DNA of 64,000 nucleotides from positions 496,001-560,000 of the forward strand of contig NZ_FQWM01000001.1 in assembly GCF_900129685.1 (NCBI RefSeq), given 5' to 3'. This document shows positions 26,297-36,282 of the stretch, one piece after another. Both the position numbers and the translations under genes were made by a program. The notes under the pieces are model-generated. The model was not told the DNA's origin. It saw nothing but the letters and a program-made list of their open reading frames with translations, and made no database searches. This DNA comes from Cognatishimia maritima (GTDB lineage: Bacteria > Pseudomonadota > Alphaproteobacteria > Rhodobacterales > Rhodobacteraceae). The first letter of the stretch is position 1, and each line of letters begins with the position of its first letter.

Positions 26297-26503
26297 TCCC
26301 GTCCCTTTCAGAGCTGCCTAATTCATATCTTGATATGACCAAAAGCGATGAAACGCCAATCAACCAATCGCGAGAATTCCGTCATTTGGGCGTTTTGTGC
26401 ACAATGGTATACAAAAATCACCTCTCCCCTCTTGATTGCCTTCGCAACATAGGTCAAAAGCAGCGTCAGCGAGACCCAATCTTTTGATAAGAGGGAGGCC
26501 AAT

Positions 26504-29191
26504 ATGCCCATCACAGTCGGTCAGGACAACGCCAAGTCCCGTAAAACGCTAACGGTCAACGGCAAATCCATTTCCTATTACTCCATTCCAGCGGCGCAAG
26601 ACGCCGGGCTTGGTGACTTTTCCAATCTGCCAGCCTCTTTGAAGGTGGTTTTGGAAAACCTTCTGCGTTTTGAAGACGGTGGTTTTTCCGTCTCCGTGGA
26701 TGATATCAAAGCCTTTGGCGAATGGGGTGCAAACGGCGGTAAGAACCCGCGTGAGATCGCCTATCGCCCTGCCCGCGTTTTGATGCAGGATTTCACCGGC
26801 GTTCCAGCCGTTGTTGACCTTGCCGCGATGCGCGATGGGATTGTTGGCCTGAAAGGCTCTGCCTCTAAGATCAACCCGCTGGTGCCTGTTGATCTGGTCA
26901 TCGACCACTCTGTAATGATCGACGAGTTCGGCAACCCACGTGCGTTCCAAATGAACGTGGACCGCGAATATGAGCGCAACATGGAGCGCTACCAGTTCCT
27001 GAAATGGGGCCAGGGTGCGTTTAATAACTTCCGCGTTGTGCCTCCGGGGACAGGTATCTGTCACCAGGTGAACCTTGAATATCTGGCACAAACCGTCTGG
27101 ACCGACACTGACCAGTCCGGCGAAGAAGTCGCCTACCCCGATACGTTGGTTGGCACCGACAGCCACACCACCATGGTGAACGGCGCAGCGGTTCTGGGCT
27201 GGGGCGTTGGCGGTATCGAAGCTGAGGCCGCAATGCTGGGTCAGCCAATTTCCATGTTGATCCCAGAAGTTGTTGGCTTTGAGCTGACCGGCGCGATGAT
27301 GGAAGGCACCACCGGGACCGACCTCGTACTGAAGGTCGTGGAAATGCTGCGCGAAAAAGGCGTTGTTGGCAAATTCGTTGAATTCTATGGTGACGGTCTG
27401 GATCGTCTGCCATTGGCGGATCGCGCAACCATTGCAAACATGGCGCCAGAATACGGCGCGACCTGTGGCTTCTTCCCAATCGATGCGGAAACCATTCGCT
27501 ATCTGGACAACACCGGCCGCGACAAAGATCGCATTGCGCTGGTTGAAGCCTATGCCAAGGCAAACGGTTTCTGGCGCGATGCTGACTATAACCCGATCTT
27601 CACAGATACGCTGCATCTGGACATGGGCACCATTGTGCCAGCGATCTCCGGCCCGAAACGTCCGCAGGACTTTATTGCCCTGACAGACGGCAAAACCGCG
27701 TTCCGTCGGGAAATGGAAGAGACCTTCAAACGCCCATTGGGCAAAGAAGTGGCTGTCGAGGGCGAAGACTACACCATGGAAAGCGGCAAGGTCGTGATCG
27801 CATCGATTACCTCCTGTACGAACACCTCAAACCCATATGTGATGATTGGCGCGGGCCTTGTGGCGCGCAAAGCCGCAGCGCTGGGTATGAACCGCAAACC
27901 ATGGGTCAAAACATCCTTGGCACCGGGGTCTCAGGTTGTATCGGCCTATCTTGAGGCTGCGGACCTGCAAAAAGACCTCGACGCCATCGGCTTTAACCTC
28001 GTTGGCTACGGCTGTACGACTTGTATTGGTAACTCTGGTCCGATCCAACCCGAACTGTCCAAAGCCATCGCCGAAGGTGATCTGGTCGCGACCTCTGTGC
28101 TGTCCGGCAACCGGAACTTCGAAGGCCGCATCAGCCCCGACGTCCGTGCCAACTATCTGGCATCCCCGCCACTGGTTGTTGCATATGCGTTGGCTGGCAC
28201 GATGGACATCGACATCACGACCGAAGCACTGGGTCAGGACAAAGATGGCAATGACGTCTATTTGAAAGACATTTGGCCATCCACACAGGAAATTGCGGAT
28301 CTTGTGCAGCAGACCGTGACCCGTGAGGCGTTTGAATCCAAATATGCGGATGTCTTCAAAGGCGACGAAAAATGGCAATCGGTTGAAACAACCGAAGCTG
28401 AAACCTACGATTGGCCTGTGAATTCGACCTATATTCAGAACCCACCTTACTTCCAAGGCATGGGCACTGAGCCGGGCACCATCTCGAACATCGAAGGCGC
28501 CAAAGTGCTGGCGATCCTTGGGGACATGGTCACAACCGACCACATCTCGCCTGCGGGCTCCTTCAAGGAAACGACTCCAGCCGGTCAATATCTGCTGGAA
28601 CGTCAGGTCTCCCCACGTGAGTTCAACTCCTACGGTTCGCGCCGAGGCAACCACGAGATCATGATGCGCGGCACCTTTGCCAATATCCGCATCAAGAACG
28701 AGATGCTGGATGGCGTTGAAGGTGGCTACACCAAGGGTCCAGATGGTCAGCAGACCTCGATCTTTGACGCCTCCATGGCGCACCAAGAAGCGGGCACGCC
28801 TCTGGTGGTGTTTGGTGGCGAACAGTATGGCGCGGGGTCCTCGCGTGACTGGGCAGCTAAAGGCACCAAGCTCTTGGGCGTAAAAGCTGTGATCGCAGAA
28901 AGCTTTGAGCGTATCCACCGTTCCAACCTGGTTGGCATGGGCGTGATCCCGTTTGAATTCACCGGCGATGACAATCGCAAGACCTTGGGTCTGACCGGCG
29001 AAGAAACCGTATCGATCTCGGGTCTGGACACGATCCAGCCGCTGCAAGACGTGCCCTGCACCATCACCTTTGGCGACGGTTCCGTGAAAGAGATCACATT
29101 GAAGTGCCGCATCGATACGGCACCAGAGATCGAATACATCGAACATGGCGGCGTATTGCACTACGTGCTGCGCAACCTCGCGAAGTCCTAA
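26504..29191 (+). CDS. acnA: Aconitate hydratase A
   Basis: Aconitase turns citrate into isocitrate in the TCA cycle with a [4Fe-4S] cluster. The 895-residue protein has the three cluster cysteines at Cys438 (SCTNTSNP), Cys504 and Cys507 (GCTTCIGNSGP). It also has the IRP/AcnA-type swivel domain with GSSRDWAAKGTKLLG near the C-terminus. The length fits AcnA rather than AcnB. GAGGGAGG precedes the ATG. A clear terminator follows. No iron-regulatory site was recognised in the upstream gap. Confidence 0.98.
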   Translation: MPITVGQDNAKSRKTLTVNGKSISYYSIPAAQDAGLGDFSNLPASLKVVLENLLRFEDGGFSVSVDDIKAFGEWGANGGKNPREIAYRPARVLMQDFTGVPAVVDLAAMRDGIVGLKGSASKINPLVPVDLVIDHSVMIDEFGNPRAFQMNVDREYERNMERYQFLKWGQGAFNNFRVVPPGTGICHQVNLEYLAQTVWTDTDQSGEEVAYPDTLVGTDSHTTMVNGAAVLGWGVGGIEAEAAMLGQPISMLIPEVVGFELTGAMMEGTTGTDLVLKVVEMLREKGVVGKFVEFYGDGLDRLPLADRATIANMAPEYGATCGFFPIDAETIRYLDNTGRDKDRIALVEAYAKANGFWRDADYNPIFTDTLHLDMGTIVPAISGPKRPQDFIALTDGKTAFRREMEETFKRPLGKEVAVEGEDYTMESGKVVIASITSCTNTSNPYVMIGAGLVARKAAALGMNRKPWVKTSLAPGSQVVSAYLEAADLQKDLDAIGFNLVGYGCTTCIGNSGPIQPELSKAIAEGDLVATSVLSGNRNFEGRISPDVRANYLASPPLVVAYALAGTMDIDITTEALGQDKDGNDVYLKDIWPSTQEIADLVQQTVTREAFESKYADVFKGDEKWQSVETTEAETYDWPVNSTYIQNPPYFQGMGTEPGTISNIEGAKVLAILGDMVTTDHISPAGSFKETTPAGQYLLERQVSPREFNSYGSRRGNHEIMMRGTFANIRIKNEMLDGVEGGYTKGPDGQQTSIFDASMAHQEAGTPLVVFGGEQYGAGSSRDWAAKGTKLLGVKAVIAESFERIHRSNLVGMGVIPFEFTGDDNRKTLGLTGEETVSISGLDTIQPLQDVPCTITFGDGSVKEITLKCRIDTAPEIEYIEHGGVLHYVLRNLAKS

Positions 29192-29215
29192 GCCATTTCA
29201 AAGCGACTGATTGAA

Positions 29216-29235
29216 GAGGCCCCACTTGGGGCCTC
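29216..29235 (+). terminator. Intrinsic terminator of acnA
   Basis: An 8-bp stem GAGGCCCC / GGGGCCTC with an ACTT loop is followed by TTTTCTTTTT, 25 nt after the stop. Confidence 0.9.
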
Positions 29236-29258
29236 TTTTCTTTTTGACGCTGGCGTTG

Positions 29259-29615
29259 TCAGCCCTTCATTTCGATCCAAGCCAGGATGATAGTCTCCAA
29301 CTCCTCACGTTTCGCCGCGAGATCCTCAAGATCGGCAAACTTCATCGACCGCGCCTCTTTGCCATCACCTTCGAGCGATGGGAAATCGCCCGGAATCTCT
29401 GCGCCTTTGTGAAACATCAAGCTGGCGTGCTTTTTGGCCTTCGGAAAGAACGAAGCAATATTGCCTTTGTAGGTGAAAGTCGGGGCTTGCCATTTGATGC
29501 ATTCTGCTACGCGGTCGTCAGCCTGCAAGATGGCCATGCGCACCGCTTGCACGAGGTCTTTCTGAGGGTTGTCATAGGCTGACATCCACGCGTCAACGTC
29601 TGGATTTTGGGACAT
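29259..29615 (-). CDS. DUF1801 (YdhG-like) domain protein
   Basis: The 118-residue protein shows the DUF1801 pattern: VRMAILQADDRVAECIKWQA, PTFTYKGNIASFFP and HASLMFHKGAEIPG. The fold is known from structural genomics (frataxin/YdhG-like), but the role is unclear. It is convergent with acnA and alone on its strand, before the ccm genes. Confidence 0.82.
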   Translation of the reverse strand: MSQNPDVDAWMSAYDNPQKDLVQAVRMAILQADDRVAECIKWQAPTFTYKGNIASFFPKAKKHASLMFHKGAEIPGDFPSLEGDGKEARSMKFADLEDLAAKREELETIILAWIEMKG

Positions 29616-29697
29616 ATTACTTACCTGCTTTGCCGCTTAACTCATGCAAGCATAGCAAAACCAGACGGCGTTTAGGCAAGTCCTATAAAAAGACGCC

Positions 29698-30228
29698 TTA
29701 CTGCGCGTCCAAAATTGGCCGCAGCCTGTTTTGCAATTCGCGTTGCACAAGGGGCCCAGCGATGCGGACAAGAACTTTGCCATCACCATCCACCAAATAG
29801 GTTTCAGGCACGCCATAAACGCCCCAGTTCAGGGCCATCTTGCCGTTGGGGTCCGCGCCACCCTTGGCGAAGGGATTGCCGAGTTCTTCTAAGAAATCCG
29901 CACCGTTTTGGGCGTTGTCCTTGTAGTTCACGCCCATGATCTTGATGCCTTCGTCTTGCAGCTGCATCAGCGTTGGGTGTTCTGCGCGGCAAGGCGCGCA
30001 CCAAGAGGCCCAGAAGTTCACTAGCGTCAACTCGCCCTTGCGCAGGTCGGCGTCGGTGAAACTGTCGAGATACCCAAGCTCCTCAATCACAACCGGCGGC
30101 GCATCGCGGCCGACCATGGCGCTTGGCAGCTCATCGGGGTTTTCGCGTTGCATGCCAAAGAAAAACAGCGCCGCGAGCCCCGCAAAAATCGCCGGGGGTG
30201 CCATCATCAAAGGGGAGACCTTAGCCAT
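29698..30228 (-). CDS. ccmG: Cytochrome c maturation thiol-disulfide oxidoreductase CcmG/DsbE
   Basis: CcmG keeps apocytochrome c thiols reduced for haem attachment. The 176-residue protein has an N-terminal membrane anchor (about residues 8-26) and a periplasmic thioredoxin fold with the motif WCAPC (Cys77, Cys80) and the cis-Pro region GVYGVPETYLVD. Its start overlaps the stop of ccmD (ATGGCTAA on the minus strand), so the two are translationally coupled. It ends the ccmABCDG run. Confidence 0.95.
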   Translation of the reverse strand: MAKVSPLMMAPPAIFAGLAALFFFGMQRENPDELPSAMVGRDAPPVVIEELGYLDSFTDADLRKGELTLVNFWASWCAPCRAEHPTLMQLQDEGIKIMGVNYKDNAQNGADFLEELGNPFAKGGADPNGKMALNWGVYGVPETYLVDGDGKVLVRIAGPLVQRELQNRLRPILDAQ

Positions 30229-30370
30229 CTTTGCGTTCTACCTTTTCCAACGCTTGCCGCGCCTTCTTCGACGCGCGCAGACTGGCCCAGACCAGCAGGA
30301 TCAGCAGGGCAATCGAAGCGCCATAGGCCGACAGCACTGTCGCCGTGTATTTACCAAGGTCAGGGATCAT
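30221..30370 (-). CDS. ccmD: Haem exporter protein CcmD
   Basis: A 49-residue protein with one membrane helix (TVLSAYGASIALLILLVWAS) flanked by a basic C-terminal tail (LRASKKARQALEKVERKDG). CcmD holds CcmABC and the haem chaperone CcmE together. It overlaps ccmC by 4 nt at its start and ccmG by 8 nt at its end; size and place fit exactly. Confidence 0.9.
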   Translation of the reverse strand: MIPDLGKYTATVLSAYGASIALLILLVWASLRASKKARQALEKVERKDG

Positions 30371-31119
30371 ACGAGCCTCTCTCGTGCAATCAAAGCCGCC
30401 GTGCGGCGCTTGCGGATTTCAGTGCGCGTGCGTAATAGCACCAGCGCGAGGAACAAAAGAACAAAGCCCGCGATGCAAACAAAAAGTGGTACCGCAAAGA
30501 CGTTGCTGACTTTTTCTTCGGTGTCTGATCCGGTCACCGCGCCAGCCCGCAGAACAGATGCCCCTTGGTGCAGGCCTTGGTTCCAGAAGTTGACGGCATA
30601 GCGGCTGAGGACAGCAAAGACCGACCCAACAAGGCACAGCACGGCTGTGAGGTCAGCGGCGGTATCTGGGCTTTCGATTGCTTCCCAAAGGGCGATGTAG
30701 CCCAGATAGAACAGGAACAGGATCAAGAACGACGTCAGGCGCGGGTCCCAGACCCACCAAGTGCCCCACATGGGTTCGCCCCAAATGGCCCCTGTGATCA
30801 GCGCGATCAACGTCATCACCGCGCCCACAGGCGCTGCTGCCTTTGCCACCAGCGCGCTGACGTGGTGACGGCGGATGAACCAGACCAAAGATGCCACCAG
30901 CATCACAAACCACGCATTGATTGCGATCAATGCTGCGGGCACGTGCAAATAGATGATCTTGACGGTTGAGCCTTGGCGGAAATCATCCGGGGTCAGGAAG
31001 AACCCCCAGATCAACCCGGCCACCATGCAGACTGCTGCGCCCAAGGCGACAACAGGCAACACACGGTCCGTGAGCCGCATAAACTTAACCGGATTTGCAT
31101 ATTCCCAAATCGATGCCAT
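30367..31119 (-). CDS. ccmC: Haem-handling membrane protein CcmC
   Basis: CcmC delivers haem to CcmE. The 250-residue protein has six membrane helices, the tryptophan-rich WWD motif WGTWWVWDPRLTS in the periplasmic loop, and the histidines in IIYLHVPAALIAIN and later loops. It starts MASIWEYANPVKFM, typical for the family. It lies 92 nt after ccmB and overlaps ccmD. Confidence 0.97.
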   Translation of the reverse strand: MASIWEYANPVKFMRLTDRVLPVVALGAAVCMVAGLIWGFFLTPDDFRQGSTVKIIYLHVPAALIAINAWFVMLVASLVWFIRRHHVSALVAKAAAPVGAVMTLIALITGAIWGEPMWGTWWVWDPRLTSFLILFLFYLGYIALWEAIESPDTAADLTAVLCLVGSVFAVLSRYAVNFWNQGLHQGASVLRAGAVTGSDTEEKVSNVFAVPLFVCIAGFVLLFLALVLLRTRTEIRKRRTAALIARERLV

Positions 31120-31211
31120 GGTTTTCTCTACGCTGCTTTCCTGTCCATATGCACTTCACATTTCAGAGAATGAAGTGCGTCACTTTGATCCCGATCAACG
31201 CTCTCGCCTTC

Positions 31212-31868
31212 CTAGCGCAAATTGATGCGCAAGACCAAGGCGCTGACGAAGGGCAGCACGGCAATGACCGCAAGGGAAATACCTGCCAATAATGCAAGCG
31301 GCCCGCTGACCGCCAAGCCTTCGGTGCCGCGCCGCGCGACCTCTGCGCCAAAGATCAAGGTTGGCACATAAAGCGGTAGCACCAACAGCGACAGCAACAG
31401 CCCTCCCCGCTTGATCCCCACGGTCAAGGCCGCGCCGAAACAGCCGATCACCGATAGCGCGGGGGTGCCCAAGGCCAGAGATGTCACCAGCCAGACATAG
31501 CCCGTTTCAGGCAAGCTTAGCAGCAGGCCAAGCACCGGTGCGGCCAAGGTCAGCGGTAGCCCTGTTGTCAGCCAATGGGCCAGTGCCTTGACGCCGCAGA
31601 CCGCTTCAAGTGGCAGAGGCGATGTTGCCAGCAAATCAAGCGATCCGTCTTCCCAATCTAGGGCGAAGATGCGGTCAAGCGACAGGAGGCAGGCCAGCAA
31701 CGCCCCAAGCCACAGCACACCCGCAGCAATTTTCGCCAAAAGGTCGTTTTCCGGGCCAACCCCGAAGGGCACCAAGACGGCAACGATCAAAAAGAACGCC
31801 AGCCCCAAGCCAAAGCCGCCGCCGGAGCGGAAGGCGAGTTTCAAATCCCGGAGGAGCAGCGCCTTCAT
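31212..31868 (-). CDS. ccmB: Haem exporter ABC permease CcmB
   Basis: The 218-residue protein has six hydrophobic segments and the family start [23 protein letters not shown] split over the first helix. CcmB pairs with the ATPase CcmA to release haem-loaded CcmE. Its start overlaps the end of ccmA by 4 nt. Confidence 0.95.
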   Translation of the reverse strand: MKALLLRDLKLAFRSGGGFGLGLAFFLIVAVLVPFGVGPENDLLAKIAAGVLWLGALLACLLSLDRIFALDWEDGSLDLLATSPLPLEAVCGVKALAHWLTTGLPLTLAAPVLGLLLSLPETGYVWLVTSLALGTPALSVIGCFGAALTVGIKRGGLLLSLLVLPLYVPTLIFGAEVARRGTEGLAVSGPLALLAGISLAVIAVLPFVSALVLRINLR

Positions 31869-32482
31869 AGGAACTCCTCATCAAAGCCGCCGATGGAAGA
31901 CGTTGGGTCCGCCTTGAACACCCCGACGTCCAGCACAGGGGCCTCTAGGCCAAGGTCAATGTGCGTGGCCAATAAGGCCATACCGCCGCCCGCAAGGTGT
32001 GTTTTCACGTTCTCGGCAAACCTCGCGACAGAGGCCTGATCAAGCGAAACGGTCGGCTCATCCAGTACCCAGATGGGGCGCCCAGTGACCATCAGTCTTG
32101 CAAGACCCAAGCGGCGCTTTTGCCCGGCGGATAACGCATGGGCGGGGCGGTCCGCCAAAGTCAAAAGATCAAAACGCGTCAACGCGACGTCGATGTCCGA
32201 TGTACCAAAGACCTCTGCCCAGAATTGCAGGTTCTCCGCCACCGTTAGACTGGCCTTGAGACCGTCCGAATGCGCCGCATAGGCAATTGCGTCTTCAGAG
32301 CAATGCACCCGCCCTTCGAGTAGCGGCTGCAGCCCCGCAATTGTGCGTAGCAAGGTGGTCTTGCCTGATCCATTCGGGCCACGCAAAATCAGCGCTTTGC
32401 CCGGTGCGAGATCAAAACCCACGCCTGTCAGCAAGGGCACCCCGCCCCGCGCTACGCTAAGATTTTCGACACGTAGGCCCAA
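31865..32482 (-). CDS. ccmA: Haem exporter ABC ATPase CcmA
   Basis: The 205-residue ATPase has Walker [14 protein letters not shown], signature [14 protein letters not shown] and Walker [13 protein letters not shown]. It drives the CcmAB complex. The start appears to be TTG at 32482, 3 nt after the stop of the upstream Mth938-like gene; no better in-frame ATG exists upstream. First gene of ccmABCDG; ccmE, ccmF and ccmH are not in the window and ccmI is at 56845. Confidence 0.95.
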   Translation of the reverse strand: MGLRVENLSVARGGVPLLTGVGFDLAPGKALILRGPNGSGKTTLLRTIAGLQPLLEGRVHCSEDAIAYAAHSDGLKASLTVAENLQFWAEVFGTSDIDVALTRFDLLTLADRPAHALSAGQKRRLGLARLMVTGRPIWVLDEPTVSLDQASVARFAENVKTHLAGGGMALLATHIDLGLEAPVLDVGVFKADPTSSIGGFDEEFL

Positions 32483-32485
32483 GGA

Positions 32486-32845
32486 TCACGCACCCACAGG
32501 CAAAAGCGCGGCGGCGACACGGCGACCTTCGGACACCAGAACGTTGTAGGTTCGGCAGGCGCTATCGGTTTTCATCACCTCAACCCCGATCCCGACCTCT
32601 TCCAAGGCTTGCCGAAAGGTCGTTGGCGCATGGCGCAATTCTGCGCCAGTGCCCAAAAGCACGACGTCCAGTTTGTCGGCCAATGCTATCAAAGCAGCGG
32701 GGTCATCCGTCCCCGTCCAAGCGCTTGCGCCTTCGGCGTGCACGATGGCTGGCCCGGTGATCACCTCTCCTGCGACGCGCACGAAATCGGGACCATAGCT
32801 TTCAATCGGCTGCGCATCCGCATAGTGAATTTCGTTCAGCTTCAT
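32486..32845 (-). CDS. Mth938-like (DUF498) domain protein
   Basis: The 119-residue protein has the DUF498 pattern: YGPDFVRVAGEVITGPAIVH, DVVLLGTGAELRH and VEVMKTDSACRTYNVL. The family is often found between secF and ccmA in Rhodobacterales, and the mitochondrial homologue NDUFAF3 helps complex I assembly. Role here is inferred only. It is 37 nt after the TauE gene and 3 nt before ccmA. Confidence 0.88.
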   Translation of the reverse strand: MKLNEIHYADAQPIESYGPDFVRVAGEVITGPAIVHAEGASAWTGTDDPAALIALADKLDVVLLGTGAELRHAPTTFRQALEEVGIGVEVMKTDSACRTYNVLVSEGRRVAAALLPVGA

Positions 32846-32882
32846 TGGCCCTGTCCCTCGCGCTCGGCTTTTCCGTCTTAGG

Positions 32883-33635
32883 CTAATCCCAGATCGGCAA
32901 GCCTGTCACAACAGCCAAAGCGATCACCAGATAAGCCATTGTTCGATACGTCTTTTCGTATTTGGGGTCAAACATGGCTTGTCCAACGCGCGCGGTCAGA
33001 AAATATGGGATCGACAGCGTCACGCCCAAAGCGACCATGTCCCAAGTGATCAGTCGACCGAGGGTCATGTTGAAAACAATGACGACGTCCAGCATCGCAA
33101 GAAACAATATCGTATTGGCCCGAACGATCTCTGCCCGGGACCCATTGGCCAGATAGAACAGGATGACGGCCGGTCCTGTCAGGCCGGTCATCCCGCCAAT
33201 GGCCCCGCCTGCGGCACCGATTCCCAAGAGTTTGTGCACCGTGATCCGCCCGCGATAGCGCCAGCCCAGCACAAGCGCCGACAACATCGCCGCCGCAATC
33301 AAAGCAGCAGCCCAACGGATGGTGTCCTGGGGCAGCTGTGTCATCACCCAAAGACCCATTGGCACCGTCAGCAGCGCCGCAGCCCCCAGGGTGGAGACGT
33401 CTTTGATCTCTGCCACCTTAAGCGCGCGTGGCAGCAGGGCCGCTGAACCGCCGAAGCCAACCAACATGGTGATGGCAATGACGTCTGCCGCTGGTAGAAA
33501 GATATTACCCACGGGTACAAAGATCAGCGCCGTGCCAAAACCAGTAAAGCCGCGGACAATGCCCGCGGCCATAATGGTCAGCACCAGCCAATGCAGCCCC
33601 GGCGTTGCCAGGACCGAGGCCAGGACCTCAGGCAT
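32883..33635 (-). CDS. TauE/SafE-family membrane permease
   Basis: The 250-residue protein has about seven to eight membrane helices and the family wording GFGTALIFVP, GGAIGGMTGLTGPAVILFYL and GVTLSIPYFLTARVGQ. These permeases export sulfite, sulfonates or other organic anions. The start overlaps the secF stop by 8 nt, so it is coupled to the Sec genes, an odd place for an anion permease. A second, clearly different TauE protein lies at 59827-60651. Confidence 0.85.
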   Translation of the reverse strand: MPEVLASVLATPGLHWLVLTIMAAGIVRGFTGFGTALIFVPVGNIFLPAADVIAITMLVGFGGSAALLPRALKVAEIKDVSTLGAAALLTVPMGLWVMTQLPQDTIRWAAALIAAAMLSALVLGWRYRGRITVHKLLGIGAAGGAIGGMTGLTGPAVILFYLANGSRAEIVRANTILFLAMLDVVIVFNMTLGRLITWDMVALGVTLSIPYFLTARVGQAMFDPKYEKTYRTMAYLVIALAVVTGLPIWD

Positions 33636-34599
33636 CTATGTTGGCGAACTGGTTGCCGGCCGTATTGTCTGGCTTGGACCAATCGCGTTTCACGCCAAGC
33701 CGCAAAAGAACGGCAGAAGCGACGAAAACAGAACTATAGGTTCCCACAACAACCCCCCAGATCATGGCAAAGACAAAGCCACGAATAACATCTCCGCCCA
33801 AAACGAATAGGGCCAGAAGGGCCAGCAATGTGGTGACAGATGTCATGACAGTCCGGCTGAGGGTTTCATTGATCGAGAGGTTCAGTACGTCCTGTAACTC
33901 GCGTTTCTTGTAGCGTCGCAGGTTTTCGCGAACACGGTCAAAGACAACAACCGTATCATTCAGCGAATAGCCAACGATGGTCAAAAGCGCCGCGATGATC
34001 GCAAGGTCAAACTTAATCTGAACGACCGAAAAGACACCGATCGTCAGGATCACGTCATGCACCAAGGCCGCAACAGCCCCGACCGCGAATTGCCATTCAA
34101 ACCGCAGCCAAATGTAAACCAAAACCGCACCGATGGCCAAAAGCACCGCAATCACAGCCGTCTGGATCAACTCGCCAGAGACTTTAGGGCCAACGGATTC
34201 AACCGAAACAAAGCTGATATCAGGCGCAACTTGCTGCAGCGCTTTCTCGACATTGCGAACCACATCAGCTGTCACGGCCTCTTGGCCTTCCTGCGCTTGG
34301 ATGCGGATCATCGTCACATGCTGGTTTTCTTCAAAAGTGGGGTCGAACACCTCTGTGATCGTGACATCGCCCAGCCCCAATGGATCAATCGCAGCGCGAT
34401 AGTCACCGACAACAACCTCTTGCGTGCTTTCGGTGCGGATGGTGGTGCCGCCCTTGAAATCAATCCCGAAGTTCAGCCCTTGGATCAGGAAGAACGCAAT
34501 CGACACAACGATCAAAAGTGCGGAAAACCCAACGGAAATTTTGGTTTTTCCAAAGAAATCCCAATTCGTTTCTTTGGGTACGAGTCTCAGGCGCATCAT
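33628..34599 (-). CDS. secF: Protein-export membrane protein SecF
   Basis: SecF works with SecD to pull proteins through SecYEG using the proton gradient. The 323-residue protein has six helices, a large first periplasmic loop and the family motifs FGIDFKGGT and GYSLNDTVVVFDRVREN. It overlaps secD by one base and TauE by 8. Confidence 0.97.
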   Translation of the reverse strand: MMRLRLVPKETNWDFFGKTKISVGFSALLIVVSIAFFLIQGLNFGIDFKGGTTIRTESTQEVVVGDYRAAIDPLGLGDVTITEVFDPTFEENQHVTMIRIQAQEGQEAVTADVVRNVEKALQQVAPDISFVSVESVGPKVSGELIQTAVIAVLLAIGAVLVYIWLRFEWQFAVGAVAALVHDVILTIGVFSVVQIKFDLAIIAALLTIVGYSLNDTVVVFDRVRENLRRYKKRELQDVLNLSINETLSRTVMTSVTTLLALLALFVLGGDVIRGFVFAMIWGVVVGTYSSVFVASAVLLRLGVKRDWSKPDNTAGNQFANIDA

Positions 34600-36260
34600 T
34601 ACACCTCCAACGTTTTGGGACGGCGGCGTTCAAACCAGATCACGACCATCAGGCGGGTGACAAAAATCGCGGTGAACACAGATGTCAGGATACCCGCACC
34701 CAACGTGATCGCAAAGCCGCGAACAGGGCCAGAGCCCATTGCAAAGAGGATCACAGCGGTGATGAAGGTGGTGATATTGGCGTCGATAATCGCGCTGAGG
34801 GCCTTTTCATAGCCAAGGTCAATCGCCCGTGCGACGCCCTTTTTGCCCTTCAGTTCTTCGCGGATACGCTCAAACACCAGCACGTTCGCGTCGACCGCCA
34901 TACCGATGGTCAGAACGATGCCCGCAATCCCCGGCAGGGTCAGCGTCGCGCCGATCAAAGACAGCATGCCAAAGATCAGGCCAACGTTGATGATAAGCGC
35001 GATATTCGCGAAAATCCCAAACGTGCCGTAGCTGAGGAACATAAAGACCAGCACCATCGCAAAGGCGACAATGCAGGCAATGCGGCCCGCATCGATGCTG
35101 TCTTGACCCAACTCTGGACCAATGGTGCGCTCTTCGAGGAATTCCAGACCCGCTGGCAAAGCCCCTGCGCGCAGTAGCACAGCAAGGTTGGTGCTTTCTT
35201 CGACAGAGAAGTTGCCGGTAATAATGCCCGAGCCGCCGGGAATATGACTTTGGATCACTGGCGCGCTGATGACTTCGCTGTCGAGCACAATGGCGAAGGG
35301 TGAGCCGATATTGTCCGCTGTGTAATCGCCAAACTTGCGTGCGCCCGTCGGATTGAATCGGAAGGACACCGCGGGGCGACCGTTCTGATCAAAACTGGGC
35401 TGCGCATCAACAAGCTCTTCGCCGCTGACCACATGGGCGCTTTCAAGGATGTAAAAGACGCCCTCTTCATCCAATGACGGCACAACTTCGTTGCCTGCGC
35501 CTGCAGGTGCATTGGCGTCCCCGGCCCGACCTACGACGGGATTAAATGTCAGTTGGGCTGTTGTACCGATGATCTCTTTGAGTTCGCTGGCAGACCCGAT
35601 GCCGGGCACTTGAATGAGAATACGGTCAGAGCCTTGGCGCTGAATGGTCGGTTCGCGCGTACCGACCTCGTCGATCCGGCGGCGGATGATTTCCAACGCC
35701 TGCTGGACGGTGCGTTCATCAGTTGCCAGTTTTTCGGCCTCTGACAGGGTAACAACGATGTCGTCGCCATCGGCAGACACAACCAAATCGGTCGCCCCGG
35801 CGCCTGTCAGAGAGACAACAGGCTGCGCCAGCGTGCGGACGACATTTACTGCCTGCTGGATCGCCTCCGGGCGCGAAATCTTAACGCGCAAAACGTCCGC
35901 CTCTGACGGCTGCAAGCGGATCGTGCCGATTGTGTCACGTTCTTCGCGCAGCAGATTGCGCACATCGGGCCAAAGGGATTTGATCCGGGTCTCATAAACA
36001 TCTTCGACCTGCACTTCGGCCAAAAGATGTGCGCCACCGCGTAGGTCGAGACCAAGGTTAACGAGGGAAGATGGCAAAAAGTCAGGCCACATCGCGGCCT
36101 GCTCTTCAATACCATTGCCGGAAAAACCGGCTTCAAGCGACGCGTTTGCATCATTGTATGCCTCTACCCGCGGGTAAAAGGCGTTTGGCAGGGCCAAAAG
36201 AAGACCCAGCGCACAGACGCTCCAGATCAGGACCCGTTTCCAGAGGGCGATTTGCAGCAT
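34599..36260 (-). CDS. secD: Protein-export membrane protein SecD
   Basis: The 553-residue protein has one N-terminal helix, a long periplasmic P1 domain (about 30-350), then five helices. Motifs are LGLDLRGGAHLL near residue 70, the GTREPTIQRQGSDRILIQVPG block and VDANVLVFERIREEL in the membrane part. It uses the proton motive force late in Sec export. It follows yajC by 22 nt. Confidence 0.97.
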   Translation of the reverse strand: MLQIALWKRVLIWSVCALGLLLALPNAFYPRVEAYNDANASLEAGFSGNGIEEQAAMWPDFLPSSLVNLGLDLRGGAHLLAEVQVEDVYETRIKSLWPDVRNLLREERDTIGTIRLQPSEADVLRVKISRPEAIQQAVNVVRTLAQPVVSLTGAGATDLVVSADGDDIVVTLSEAEKLATDERTVQQALEIIRRRIDEVGTREPTIQRQGSDRILIQVPGIGSASELKEIIGTTAQLTFNPVVGRAGDANAPAGAGNEVVPSLDEEGVFYILESAHVVSGEELVDAQPSFDQNGRPAVSFRFNPTGARKFGDYTADNIGSPFAIVLDSEVISAPVIQSHIPGGSGIITGNFSVEESTNLAVLLRAGALPAGLEFLEERTIGPELGQDSIDAGRIACIVAFAMVLVFMFLSYGTFGIFANIALIINVGLIFGMLSLIGATLTLPGIAGIVLTIGMAVDANVLVFERIREELKGKKGVARAIDLGYEKALSAIIDANITTFITAVILFAMGSGPVRGFAITLGAGILTSVFTAIFVTRLMVVIWFERRRPKTLEV

Positions 36261-36282
36261 CTTGCGCCTGCCTTATCAGAAT

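Noticed and set aside
27827-29161. A 444-residue frame opposite acnA
   Set aside because: Antisense shadow of aconitase with low-complexity composition and no motif.
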